Source of the DNA: Chloroflexota bacterium
Lineage (GTDB): Bacteria > Chloroflexota > Dormibacteria > CF-121
Assembly (NCBI GenBank): GCA_005882525.1
Contig: VBGO01000083.1
Span: 1 to 13,154, forward strand
Direction: 5' to 3'
Length of the DNA stretch: 13,154 nucleotides
A program made the position numbers and the translations under genes. Within the stretch, counting starts at the first letter, position 1. Each line of letters starts with the position of its first letter. The notes below the pieces were generated by a model. It saw nothing but the letters and a program-made list of their open reading frames with translations. It did no database searches and was not told where the DNA came from. Shown here piece after piece: positions 6,606-12,431 of the stretch.

Positions 6606-7733
6606 ATGAGTATCCCTGAGTCCGCTCCCTCCTCCCGGCGTGTCGGCCGGGCGATGGCCTGGGGGGTCGCGATCGGCGTCGGCGCCGTCGTCCTTCGCGA
6701 GCTGGTGCGGCCGCGCGAGCAGCCGGCCCGCCTGATCGACTGGGGACGCGTCGAGGAGATCGCCCTGGCCCGATGCGGCGAGGTGCAGGACCTGGCTGCC
6801 GATCAGAGCCGGGAGCAGACCTACCAGCAAATTGCCGCCGAATTAGAGCCGCTGCTGGCCGAGGCGCTGGGGCCCGGCGCCGCGCAAGCCGGCAGCCAGC
6901 TCTATCCCGGCCTGACCGCCGTCGGCCGCCGCCAGTGGGTGCGGTTCAACATCCGGATCTTCCGCCAGATGTTCGAGCCGCTCGAGGGCCTGCAGCGGCT
7001 CATTCCCGGGTCGCTGATCCTCAACGTCGGCCAGAAGGGCCTCACCCGCTACCTGGGCCTGATGCTCGGCCTGCTGGCGCGCCGCGTGCTGGGGCAGTAC
7101 GACCCCGCCCTGCTGGGGAGGGAGCCGGTCGAAACCTCGTCCTTGATCCTGGTCGAACCGAATGTCCAGGCCTGGGCGCAAAAGGACAAGCTGCCCATCG
7201 ACGAGCTTCGACGCTGGCTGGCCATGCACGAGATGACCCATGCCTGGGAGTTCAAGGCGCATCCGTGGTTGCAGGCATACCTGGAAGGCCTGCTCAAGCA
7301 GGTGCTGGTCGGTGGGCTCGGCGACGGGCACCGGCCGAGCCGCCTCGAGTTGATCCGCACGTTGACCGTTGGCGTCGGTCAACAGTGGAAAGCGATCGCG
7401 AAAATGCAGGCGGTGATGAGCCTGCTCGAGGGGTATAGCAACCTGGTCATGAATGAGGTCGGGCGCCGGGAACTGCCGCATTTCGCGCTCCTCGAGGGGG
7501 CCTACCGCCGGCGGGAGGAGCAGCGGACCCCGATCGAGCGGGCGTTCCTCCGGCTGACCGGGCTGGAGATGAAGCTCCGGCAGTACGTGCTGGGCGAGCG
7601 CTTCTGCCGCGAGGTCCGGGATGCGGGCGGTCGGGAGCTGCTGGCCCGCGTCTGGGAGGGTCCGCCGTGGCTGCCGACCATGGCCGAGATCCAGCAGCCC
7701 CAGCTGTACATCGAGCGCGCCCGGGTTCGGTGA
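6606..7733 (+). CDS. DUF2342-type zinc-dependent metalloprotease, membrane-anchored
   Basis: The 375-residue protein resembles the zinc-dependent metalloprotease family known as DUF2342 or the 'coenzyme F420 biosynthesis-associated' family, found mostly in Actinobacteria and relatives. HEMTH (residues 208-212, followed by AWEF) is the HExxH zinc motif. LEGYSNLVMNEVG (274-286) supplies the downstream Glu275 expected as third ligand. The preceding SSLILVEPNVQAW segment (178-190) is also typical of the family. A hydrophobic stretch at 16-30 could anchor the N-terminus in the membrane. Start: ATG 6606 is the first start after an in-frame TGA at 6576; there is no Shine-Dalgarno. The stop overlaps the GTG of a lipoprotein gene (GTGA), so the two are coupled. 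The substrate is unknown, and the F420 association is historical co-occurrence rather than proven function. Confidence 0.85.
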   Translation: MSIPESAPSSRRVGRAMAWGVAIGVGAVVLRELVRPREQPARLIDWGRVEEIALARCGEVQDLAADQSREQTYQQIAAELEPLLAEALGPGAAQAGSQLYPGLTAVGRRQWVRFNIRIFRQMFEPLEGLQRLIPGSLILNVGQKGLTRYLGLMLGLLARRVLGQYDPALLGREPVETSSLILVEPNVQAWAQKDKLPIDELRRWLAMHEMTHAWEFKAHPWLQAYLEGLLKQVLVGGLGDGHRPSRLELIRTLTVGVGQQWKAIAKMQAVMSLLEGYSNLVMNEVGRRELPHFALLEGAYRRREEQRTPIERAFLRLTGLEMKLRQYVLGERFCREVRDAGGRELLARVWEGPPWLPTMAEIQQPQLYIERARVR

Positions 7734-8587
7734 AAACCGCGGCCGTGGTGGCAGCGCTTGGGCTGCTCCTCAGCGGTTGCGCTCAATCGGCAGGGCCGAG
7801 TTCGCCCGCCGGCGGCTCCGAGCTGGCAGCTCAGATTGTCGCCACGGAGCTCGTCGTCGGGGCGCAACAGCGCGTCCCGATCGGCATCCTGGACCACAAC
7901 ACCCCGGTCAGCGATGCCACCGTGCACGTCCGGTCGTTCCTGCTGAAGGGGACGACGGGCGTCGTCAAAGGTGAATCGGACGCGCCCTTCAAGGGCGCCG
8001 GGCTCGAAGGGGCTGGCGCGTACGTGGCCCATCTGGATCTGACCTCCGCCGGGAACTGGGGCCTCGAGATCACGGCGACCCGGCCCAACGGTGGCCGCCT
8101 CAGCCAGCGCCTCCCCTTCAACGTGATCGATGCACCCGTCGTCCCGGCGGTTGGCCAGCCGGCGCCAGCGACGCGCAATCCAACCGTCAGGGACGTCAGC
8201 GACGTAGGGACCATCGACTCGGGGCAGCCGCCCAACGACATGCATCAGATTTCGATTGCCGCGGCGATCGAACAGCACAGACCGGCGCTGGTCGTCTTCG
8301 CCTCACCGGCGTTCTGCACGAGCCGCACCTGCGGGCCGGAGGTCAAGGTGATTCAGGGGCTGGAACCGGCATATCGAGACCGGCTGGCCTTCATCCACGT
8401 GGAGATCTACCGGAATTACAAACCCGACCCGTCGAAGCGGCAGCTGGCGCAGGCGGTCCTCGATTGGCGCTTGCAAACCGAGCCCTGGATTTTCCTGATC
8501 GACGGCAAGGGCGTCATCAAGAGCCGCTTCGAAGGTCCAACCGCCAGCGACGAAATCCAGACCGCGATCGACCAGCTCCTCCGCTAG
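7730..8587 (+). CDS. Lipoprotein with Ig-like N-terminal region and thioredoxin-like CX4C domain
   Basis: From GTG 7730 the 285-residue product begins with a lipoprotein signal (MKTAAVVAALGLLLSGC). The lipobox is LSGC, with Cys17 as the lipidated residue, so the protein should sit on the outer face of the membrane. Residues about 30-130 are beta-rich (ELVVGAQQRVPIGILDHN to GNWGLEITATRPNG), like an Ig-type or carbohydrate-transport accessory domain. Residues about 183-285 look thioredoxin-like: ALVVFASPAFCTSRTCGPEV carries Cys196 and Cys201 in a CX4C spacing, and the domain ends with WIFLIDGKGVIKSRFEG. Redox or metal-handling activity is inference; CX4C is not the classical CxxC. GTG 7730 is preferred over an in-frame ATG at 7667 because it creates the signal peptide and a 4-nt overlap with the upstream protease gene. 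Confidence 0.82.
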   Translation: MKTAAVVAALGLLLSGCAQSAGPSSPAGGSELAAQIVATELVVGAQQRVPIGILDHNTPVSDATVHVRSFLLKGTTGVVKGESDAPFKGAGLEGAGAYVAHLDLTSAGNWGLEITATRPNGGRLSQRLPFNVIDAPVVPAVGQPAPATRNPTVRDVSDVGTIDSGQPPNDMHQISIAAAIEQHRPALVVFASPAFCTSRTCGPEVKVIQGLEPAYRDRLAFIHVEIYRNYKPDPSKRQLAQAVLDWRLQTEPWIFLIDGKGVIKSRFEGPTASDEIQTAIDQLLR

Positions 8588-8613
8588 ATTTACATTTCCT
8601 TACGCGGACGTTC

Positions 8614-8637
8614 CCCAGCCGTGCCCTGCACGGCGGG
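8614..8637. terminator. Hairpin downstream of the lipoprotein gene
   Basis: GCCGTGC and GCACGGC (8618-8624 and 8628-8634) form a perfect 7-bp stem around CCT. CCC and GGG extend it across a single bulged A. It lies about 30 nt past the lipoprotein stop. No T-tract follows, so it may be a weak terminator or an RNA-stabilising structure. Confidence 0.3.
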
Positions 8638-8643
8638 ACTCGG

Positions 8644-8652
8644 TGATACGGT
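8644..8652 (+). promoter_or_regulatory. Possible extended -10 (TGA-TACGGT) for the zinc-ribbon gene
   Basis: TG, one base, then TACGGT (8647-8652) fits an extended -10 and ends 9 nt before ATG 8662. This is the same spacing as at other candidate leaderless genes here. The hexamer itself is weak. Confidence 0.25.
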
Positions 8653-8661
8653 CGCTGGGAG

Positions 8662-8832
8662 ATGGCTGACATGATGTTCGACCTGGTCTGCCAGCACTGC
8701 GGCCGCCGCGAACAGCGGCGCTGGGAGAGCCGCAAGAGCGTGGCCGTGACCTTCTGCGCGTTTTGCAAACGGGGGATGTCGGTGGTCGGGATCGCCTTCT
8801 TCGCGCCCCAGCAGCAGCAGGCCGCCGCCTAG
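8662..8832 (+). CDS. Small zinc-ribbon protein (56 residues, two CxxC pairs)
   Basis: The frame encodes 56 residues. CQHC (residues 10-13) and CAFC (32-35) are separated by 18 residues, a four-cysteine zinc-ribbon knuckle arrangement. Between them is a basic stretch (GRREQRRWESRKS). The C-terminus is hydrophobic (SVVGIAFFAP), then QQQQAAA. Such small ribbons bind nucleic acid or protein partners, but no specific family is recognised. Start is ambiguous. ATG 8662 gives the longest form, directly after GGGAG and 9 nt after a possible -10. ATG 8671 would place GGGAG at a normal 9-nt Shine-Dalgarno distance. The stop is one base from the stop of the convergent biotinyl gene. The periodic Cys placement supports it as real coding sequence. 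Confidence 0.68.
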   Translation: MADMMFDLVCQHCGRREQRRWESRKSVAVTFCAFCKRGMSVVGIAFFAPQQQQAAA

Positions 8833-8833
8833 C

Positions 8834-9043
8834 CTACTCGAGCTCGGCCAGCAGCTGGCCTTCCTGAACGGTCTGGCCCTCTTTGACGTGGACCTTGGCC
8901 ACCCGGCCGGCCCGGGGCGCGTTGATCGGGATCTCCATCTTCATCGACTCCAGGATCATCAGCGTCTCGTCGGCGCCGACCTGCTGCCCCTCCGCGACGA
9001 TGATCTTCCACATATTGCCGGCCAGTTCCGCTTTCACCTGCAC
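8834..9043 (-). CDS. Minimal biotin carboxyl carrier (biotinyl-domain) protein
   Basis: This 69-residue protein consists only of a biotinyl/lipoyl-attachment domain. ESMKMEIPI (residues 32-40) contains the MKM signature with Lys35 as the biotinylation site. ETLMILESMKM and the later GRVAKVHVKEGQTVQEGQLLAEL repeat are the paired strands of the flattened beta-barrel. It closely resembles the stand-alone TB7.3-type carriers of mycobacteria rather than full BCCPs with an N-terminal extension. It probably carries CO2 for an acyl-CoA or related carboxylase whose other subunits are elsewhere; that partner is unknown. Translation starts at GTG 9043 with no Shine-Dalgarno, and TATTAC ends 9 nt upstream. 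It diverges from infA across a 25-bp gap and converges with the zinc-ribbon gene. Confidence 0.93.
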   Translation of the reverse strand: MQVKAELAGNMWKIIVAEGQQVGADETLMILESMKMEIPINAPRAGRVAKVHVKEGQTVQEGQLLAELE

Positions 9044-9052
9044 TGGTTAAGG

Positions 9053-9059
9053 GTAATAT
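9053..9059. promoter_or_regulatory. Overlapping divergent -10 hexamers for the biotinyl gene and infA
   Basis: The plus strand reads TAATAT at 9054-9059, and the minus strand reads TATTAC at 9058-9053. Each ends exactly 9 nt before its start codon (TTG 9069 and GTG 9043). The two promoters share bases, so polymerase could occupy only one direction at a time. No strong -35 is visible on either side. Confidence 0.45.
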
Positions 9060-9068
9060 GGCCACGAC

Positions 9069-9377
9069 TTGCGAAAGAAACGGAGCTATCCGAAGAAACG
9101 CGGCGGTCCCACCACGCTGCGCCCCGGCATCGACACCCTGGAAGTCAAGGAGACGCCGGCCGGAAAAGAAGAGACCATCGAGATGGACGCCGAGGTGGTC
9201 GAGCCGCTGCCCAACGCCATGTTCAAGGTGAAGTTGCAGACCGGCCAGACGATCCTCGCGTACACCTCGGGAAAGATGCGGAAGTTCTATATCCGGATCC
9301 TGATCGGCGACCGGGTGCGGGTCGAGCTTTCTCCCTACGACCTGACCCGCGGCCGGATCACCTTCCGCTACAAGTAG
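9069..9377 (+). CDS. infA: Translation initiation factor IF-1 with a basic N-terminal extension
   Basis: IF-1 binds the ribosomal A site on the 30S subunit and assists IF-2 and IF-3 in initiation. The OB-fold core is unmistakable: EVVEPLPNAMFKVKLQTGQ, LAYTSGKMRKFYIRILIGDRV, then ELSPYDLTRGRITFRYK at the very end. The protein is 102 residues, against about 72 for standard IF-1. The extra 30 residues (MRKKRSYPKKRGG and on) are rich in Lys and Arg. No ATG or GTG lies at the canonical IF-1 start; the only early in-frame start is TTG 9069, so the extension is probably genuine. An ATG at 9058 is in another frame. The gene is alone, without the usual secY, map, rpmJ, rpsM or rpsK neighbours, and has a -10-like TAATAT 9 nt upstream. 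It could be a second infA copy. Confidence 0.9.
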   Translation: MRKKRSYPKKRGGPTTLRPGIDTLEVKETPAGKEETIEMDAEVVEPLPNAMFKVKLQTGQTILAYTSGKMRKFYIRILIGDRVRVELSPYDLTRGRITFRYK

Positions 9378-9406
9378 CCGGCTCGGGTTAACCTCAAGAC
9401 GGGGCG

Positions 9407-9889
9407 ATGGCCTGGCTGTATATCGTCATCCTGCTGCTGCTGGCCGCCGGGCTCTGGGGCGTGTACCGGGTGCTGGGAACGCCCTCGCGCCTGGCACCCC
9501 GCGACTACAACGTCGTTCTGGCCGATGTCGCGACCAGCGTTGAGCGCGCCGCCGGCAACCTCCGCCGGGCGCTCGAGGCTGGACCGGGGCGGACGCTGGA
9601 GGACCAGGCCACCGACGCGCGCAAGATCTTTCAGACCGGCTACTACCAGACCCTGCGGCTGCGACCGTCGAGCGGGCCGGATGTGGCGGCCGCCGCGCGC
9701 GCCGGGCTGGGCCGGGCCTGCGAGGTCTACGACTGGGCCAGCCGGATGCTCGCCAGCGAGAGTGTCCACAACCCCCTCGTGCTGGAGGCGGCGCGGCGGC
9801 TGATCGACGCCGGAGACGCCGCCCTTATTCAGGCCGCGCGGGAGCTGCCGCCGGTGCCGGCCGCGCCTGGCGGAAATAGTGCACCGTAG
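9407..9889 (+). CDS. Small membrane-anchored protein of unknown function
   Basis: I do not recognise this 160-residue protein. One N-terminal hydrophobic helix (residues about 3-25, WLYIVILLLLAAGLWGVYRV) would anchor it, with a short or no cytoplasmic tail. The remainder is Ala- and Arg-rich and predicted helical, containing DVATSVERAAGNLRRALEA and AARRLIDAGDAALIQAARE, and ending in a Pro-rich tail. It is a plausible membrane-tethered helical bundle. It starts 29 nt after infA on the same strand and may be cotranscribed. Its last 65 nt overlap the 3' end of the convergent epimerase gene. Codon use and the clean helix support a real gene; no Shine-Dalgarno of note precedes ATG 9407 (only GGGGCG). 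Confidence 0.65.
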   Translation: MAWLYIVILLLLAAGLWGVYRVLGTPSRLAPRDYNVVLADVATSVERAAGNLRRALEAGPGRTLEDQATDARKIFQTGYYQTLRLRPSSGPDVAAAARAGLGRACEVYDWASRMLASESVHNPLVLEAARRLIDAGDAALIQAARELPPVPAAPGGNSAP

Positions 9890-10778
9890 CGTCAAGCCCG
9901 GCTGCCAGGCTCGTCTGCGGCCGCCAACCCAACACCTTCTCGATTTTCCGTGGGTCGACGACCGAGCGCCGCTGCTCGCCGGGCAGTGGCGGCCCATGCG
10001 CCTCGGGCTGGCTGCTGCCGGTGAGCCCCTTCAACAACTGAAAGAGGGTGATGACGTCGGTCTCGATGCCGGTGCCCACGTTGAACGACCCGACGGCGTC
10101 CGAGGTCAGCGCGCGAGCGTTCGCGTCCGCCACGTCGCCCACGTAAACGAAGTCGCGGGTCTGCTTGCCGTCGCCGTTGATCCGGGCCGGCTCGCCGCTG
10201 AGCAGCCGCCGGGTGAAGATGGCGACCACCCCGGCCTCGCCGTGCGGGTCCTGCCTCGGCCCGTAGACATTGGCATAGCGAAGGGCGGCGTAGGAGAGTC
10301 GATGCAGCGCGTGGAAGGTGCGCAGGTAGACCTCACCGGCGAGCTTGGAGGCGCCGTAGGGCGAGACCGGTAGCGTCGGATAGTCCTCCGCCGTCGGGAT
10401 CACGTCGGCATCCCCGTAAAGCGCGCCGCCGGTGGAAGCGAAGAGGAAGCGGCGGACCCCATGATGGGCGCTGGCCTGCAGCAGCGCCGCCGTTCCTAAC
10501 ACGTTGACGCTGGCATCGAACACCGGATTTTCGACCGAGCGGCGAACGCTGGCCTGGGCCGCCTGGTGGACGACTGCCTCGGGCCGCTCGATCCGAAACA
10601 GCTCGTCCAGCCAGGGCGACTGGAGATCCATCTGATAGAAGCGGGCCTTCGCGTGCAGATGATCGACATGCCCGGTCGACAGGTCATCGACGAGCACCAG
10701 CTCGTGGCTATCCGCCACCAATCGATCGGCGATGTGCGAGCCGATGAATCCGGCGCCCCCGGTGACCAGGACCTTCAA
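9825..10778 (-). CDS. NAD-dependent epimerase/dehydratase (UDP-glucose 4-epimerase-like)
   Basis: This 317-residue protein is an extended short-chain dehydrogenase/reductase acting on nucleotide sugars. GGAGFIGS (residues 7-14) is the Rossmann GxxGxxG motif. Asp31-Asp32 at the end of the second strand favours NAD over NADP. HQAAQASV (71-78) matches the family 'HxAAxxxV' motif. The catalytic set is Ser115/Thr116 in FASTGGALYG, with Tyr141 and Lys145 in YGASK. RYANVYGPRQ and RDFVYVGDVA are substrate-side landmarks. Reaction: most likely 4-epimerisation of a UDP-hexose or a related conversion; the exact sugar is not evident, so no symbol is given. The start is TTG 10778, overlapping the upstream membrane-protein stop as TTGA, so translation is coupled. 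The 3' end overlaps the convergent small membrane-protein gene by 65 nt. Confidence 0.9.
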   Translation of the reverse strand: MKVLVTGGAGFIGSHIADRLVADSHELVLVDDLSTGHVDHLHAKARFYQMDLQSPWLDELFRIERPEAVVHQAAQASVRRSVENPVFDASVNVLGTAALLQASAHHGVRRFLFASTGGALYGDADVIPTAEDYPTLPVSPYGASKLAGEVYLRTFHALHRLSYAALRYANVYGPRQDPHGEAGVVAIFTRRLLSGEPARINGDGKQTRDFVYVGDVADANARALTSDAVGSFNVGTGIETDVITLFQLLKGLTGSSQPEAHGPPLPGEQRRSVVDPRKIEKVLGWRPQTSLAAGLDATVHYFRQARPAPAAAPARPE

Positions 10779-11785
10779 CGCCGGTGACTCAGCAGGAAGA
10801 CGACCAGCCCCACCGCGATCAGGCTCCAGTAGCTGATCAGGCGGTCGAGGATCGCGACCGAGAGCGCCTGGGATGCGGTTAGGCCGAAGAACACCAGGAC
10901 TGCGATGATCCCGCCCTCCACCAGCACCAATCCCCCCGGCAGGGCCGGGATGGTGGTGAGGAGGGAGGCGACCAGGGCGATGAACATGATCTGGGCAAGG
11001 CTGAGTGAGATGTGCAGCGGCAGCGCCTGGACGACCAGGAAGAGGCGGGCTGACTCGGCCATCCAGACCAGGACGGTGAGGCCGAGGAGGAGGGGGAGGC
11101 GCCCGGCAAAGGCGCTCAGCAGGCCATGCTTGAAGCGGGCGGCGCGCTCGCGAAGACGCTCGGGAATGAAGCGGGAGAGCCGGCCCTCGCTGTAGCGGAT
11201 CACCAGCAGGCCCGCGATCAAGCCGGCGGCGATCAGGAGGCCGACGATGAAAGCCGGGACGAATCGCTCTGGCACGGTCGCCCGGAAGCTCACCAGGCCG
11301 CTGGCCAGCAGCAGGCTCATCAGCACCAGGAAATCGAGCGCGCGCTCACTGAAGATCGTGCCGAGCCCCTTGGAGCCGGAGATATCGGTCTGCTGTCGCA
11401 GCAGGTAGGCGCGGTAGAAGTCCCCCATCTTCGCCGGAAGGACGCAGTTGGCGAACCAGGCGAGGATGATGATGTGGAACAGCTCGCCGAACCGGTTGCG
11501 TTCCCCGCTGTTGCGCAGCAGGATCTCCCAGCGGACGGTCCGGACCACGAAGGAGAAGTAGAACGCGCCAAAGGCCAGCGCGTAAAGGAAAACGTTGGTC
11601 TGGCGAATGGCACGCAGGCTGGCACCGTAGTCGAGCTGAACGTGCGTCAGCACCAGGAAGAGCACGACGGCGAGAATGCCGAACGAAAGCAGGGTGCGTG
11701 GATCGAGTAGTCGCTCGCGAAGCGCCGACCGCGGGGCCGCCGCCTGCGGCGGGACGGCCACCGGTTGCATCTCGGGCTTCAACAT
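10775..11785 (-). CDS. LPG-synthase-TM / UPF0104-type polytopic membrane protein (flippase-like)
   Basis: This 336-residue protein has a short cytosolic N-terminus and about eight membrane helices, starting near residues 31, 66, 102, 150, 177, 232, 262 and 315. Motifs of the lysylphosphatidylglycerol-synthase transmembrane family (PF03706) are visible: LPAKMGDFYRAYLL (116-129), SERALDF (146-152) and PALPGGLVLVEGG (280-292). It lacks the soluble C-terminal aminoacyltransferase domain of MprF. Proteins of this type flip lipids or lipid-linked sugars, or act beside glycosyltransferases; the substrate here is unknown. Coupling through a TTGA overlap with a nucleotide-sugar epimerase suggests a role in envelope glycan or glycolipid synthesis. 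Start: ATG 11785 lies 27 nt after the upstream gene and has no Shine-Dalgarno; ATG 11770 is an alternative. Confidence 0.85.
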   Translation of the reverse strand: MLKPEMQPVAVPPQAAAPRSALRERLLDPRTLLSFGILAVVLFLVLTHVQLDYGASLRAIRQTNVFLYALAFGAFYFSFVVRTVRWEILLRNSGERNRFGELFHIIILAWFANCVLPAKMGDFYRAYLLRQQTDISGSKGLGTIFSERALDFLVLMSLLLASGLVSFRATVPERFVPAFIVGLLIAAGLIAGLLVIRYSEGRLSRFIPERLRERAARFKHGLLSAFAGRLPLLLGLTVLVWMAESARLFLVVQALPLHISLSLAQIMFIALVASLLTTIPALPGGLVLVEGGIIAVLVFFGLTASQALSVAILDRLISYWSLIAVGLVVFLLSHRR

Positions 11786-11812
11786 ATCAGGGACCGGCCG
11801 CGCGGGATCGCG

Positions 11813-12355
11813 TTATTCGGCGATCTTCCGGCGGCGGATGATCCGCTCGAGTAACGGCATCCGGTGCCGCGGCTTGCCCGCCGGGCCATATTGCCGCCGG
11901 ACTTGCTCCTGCTCGCGCGCCTCGAGCACGCGCGGCACCCAATCCGACTCGAGCATCGCCGGCTCGCCACCCTCCCAGGTCTTGAGGTAGAAGATGCCCT
12001 TGAGGGCGGTGAACGGGATCGCCAGGTCTTTCACCTCGCTCTGGTCGGGTGACACCAGCGAGAGGGTGACGCCGTACCGGGCGGTCCGCAGCTGGCGGTC
12101 GCTGTAGCCGCGCAGCACCTCGTGGTCGACGAAGTGGATCGCGATCCGCTGGTAGCGGGCGATGTCGACCTGGCCGGAAGGGGCGTGCGAATCGAGCAGC
12201 ACATATTTGAGGCTGCTCAAGGGGACGAAGGCGCCCCGGTTGTTGGTTCCCAGGTTGTGGACTCGGGTCTCGACCACCGGCGTGTCGAGTTCCCGCTTCG
12301 GCGGGTCACCGTGCAGGGTCTCGCCGTCGAGGAAGCAGTAGATGGCGTGCGACAC
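11813..12355 (-). CDS. Protein of unknown function with two similar halves (DUF6982-like)
   Basis: No enzyme signature is recognised. The 180-residue protein appears to contain the same beta-rich unit twice. Unit one has AIYCFLDGETLHG followed by FVPLSSLKYVLL. Unit two has IAIHFVDHEVLRG followed by IPFTALKGIFYL, with 27 and 30 residues between the paired blocks. The second unit resembles small DUF6982-type modules ('F.DG..l.G ... vPl..LKavFfv') found beside regulatory and envelope genes; this match is from memory and not verified. The C-terminus is strongly basic (PLLERIIRRRKIAE). GTG 12355 is chosen over GTG 12361 because TACAAT (12370 to 12365) ends 9 nt before 12355, as for other candidate leaderless genes, and only 3 nt before 12361. 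It is followed after 27 nt by the flippase-like gene, so it probably heads that operon. Confidence 0.7.
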   Translation of the reverse strand: MSHAIYCFLDGETLHGDPPKRELDTPVVETRVHNLGTNNRGAFVPLSSLKYVLLDSHAPSGQVDIARYQRIAIHFVDHEVLRGYSDRQLRTARYGVTLSLVSPDQSEVKDLAIPFTALKGIFYLKTWEGGEPAMLESDWVPRVLEAREQEQVRRQYGPAGKPRHRMPLLERIIRRRKIAE

Positions 12356-12364
12356 GCTCACCGA

Positions 12365-12370
12365 ATTGTA
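12365..12370 (-). promoter_or_regulatory. Probable -10 hexamer (TACAAT) of the envelope-gene operon
   Basis: TACAAT on the minus strand matches the -10 consensus at five of six positions and ends 9 nt before GTG 12355. No -35 is evident 16-18 bp upstream (AGTTTT). It would drive the duplicated-domain, flippase-like and epimerase genes. Confidence 0.45.
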
Positions 12371-12393
12371 GGGGGTTCGTCGCCCGCAAAACT

Positions 12394-12417
12394 CCCTCCC
12401 CCGCTTGCGGGGGAGGG
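12394..12417. repeat. Perfect GC-rich palindrome, REP-like element or terminator
   Basis: CCCTCCCCCGC and its exact complement GCGGGGGAGGG are separated only by TT, giving a strong hairpin of about 10 bp with a 4-nt loop. It fills the 70-nt gap between the partial surface-protein gene and the start of the envelope operon. Short palindromes of this CCCTCCCCCGC type recur as intergenic REP-like repeats in several GC-rich genomes. Only one copy is in this window, so repeat status is inferred. It could also terminate the upstream minus-strand gene, although no T-tract follows. Confidence 0.6.
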
Positions 12418-12431
12418 CAGAGTGGGGGCGT

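Noticed and set aside
6843..7481. Minus-strand frame opposite the metalloprotease
   Set aside because: The plus strand carries HEMTH and other family motifs; the antisense product has none.
7667..7729. Longer lipoprotein start at 7667
   Set aside because: The added 21 residues precede and spoil the lipoprotein signal peptide and lie inside the metalloprotease gene.
9058..9060. ATG as an infA start
   Set aside because: It is out of frame with the IF-1 core by one base and forms the end of the proposed -10 region.
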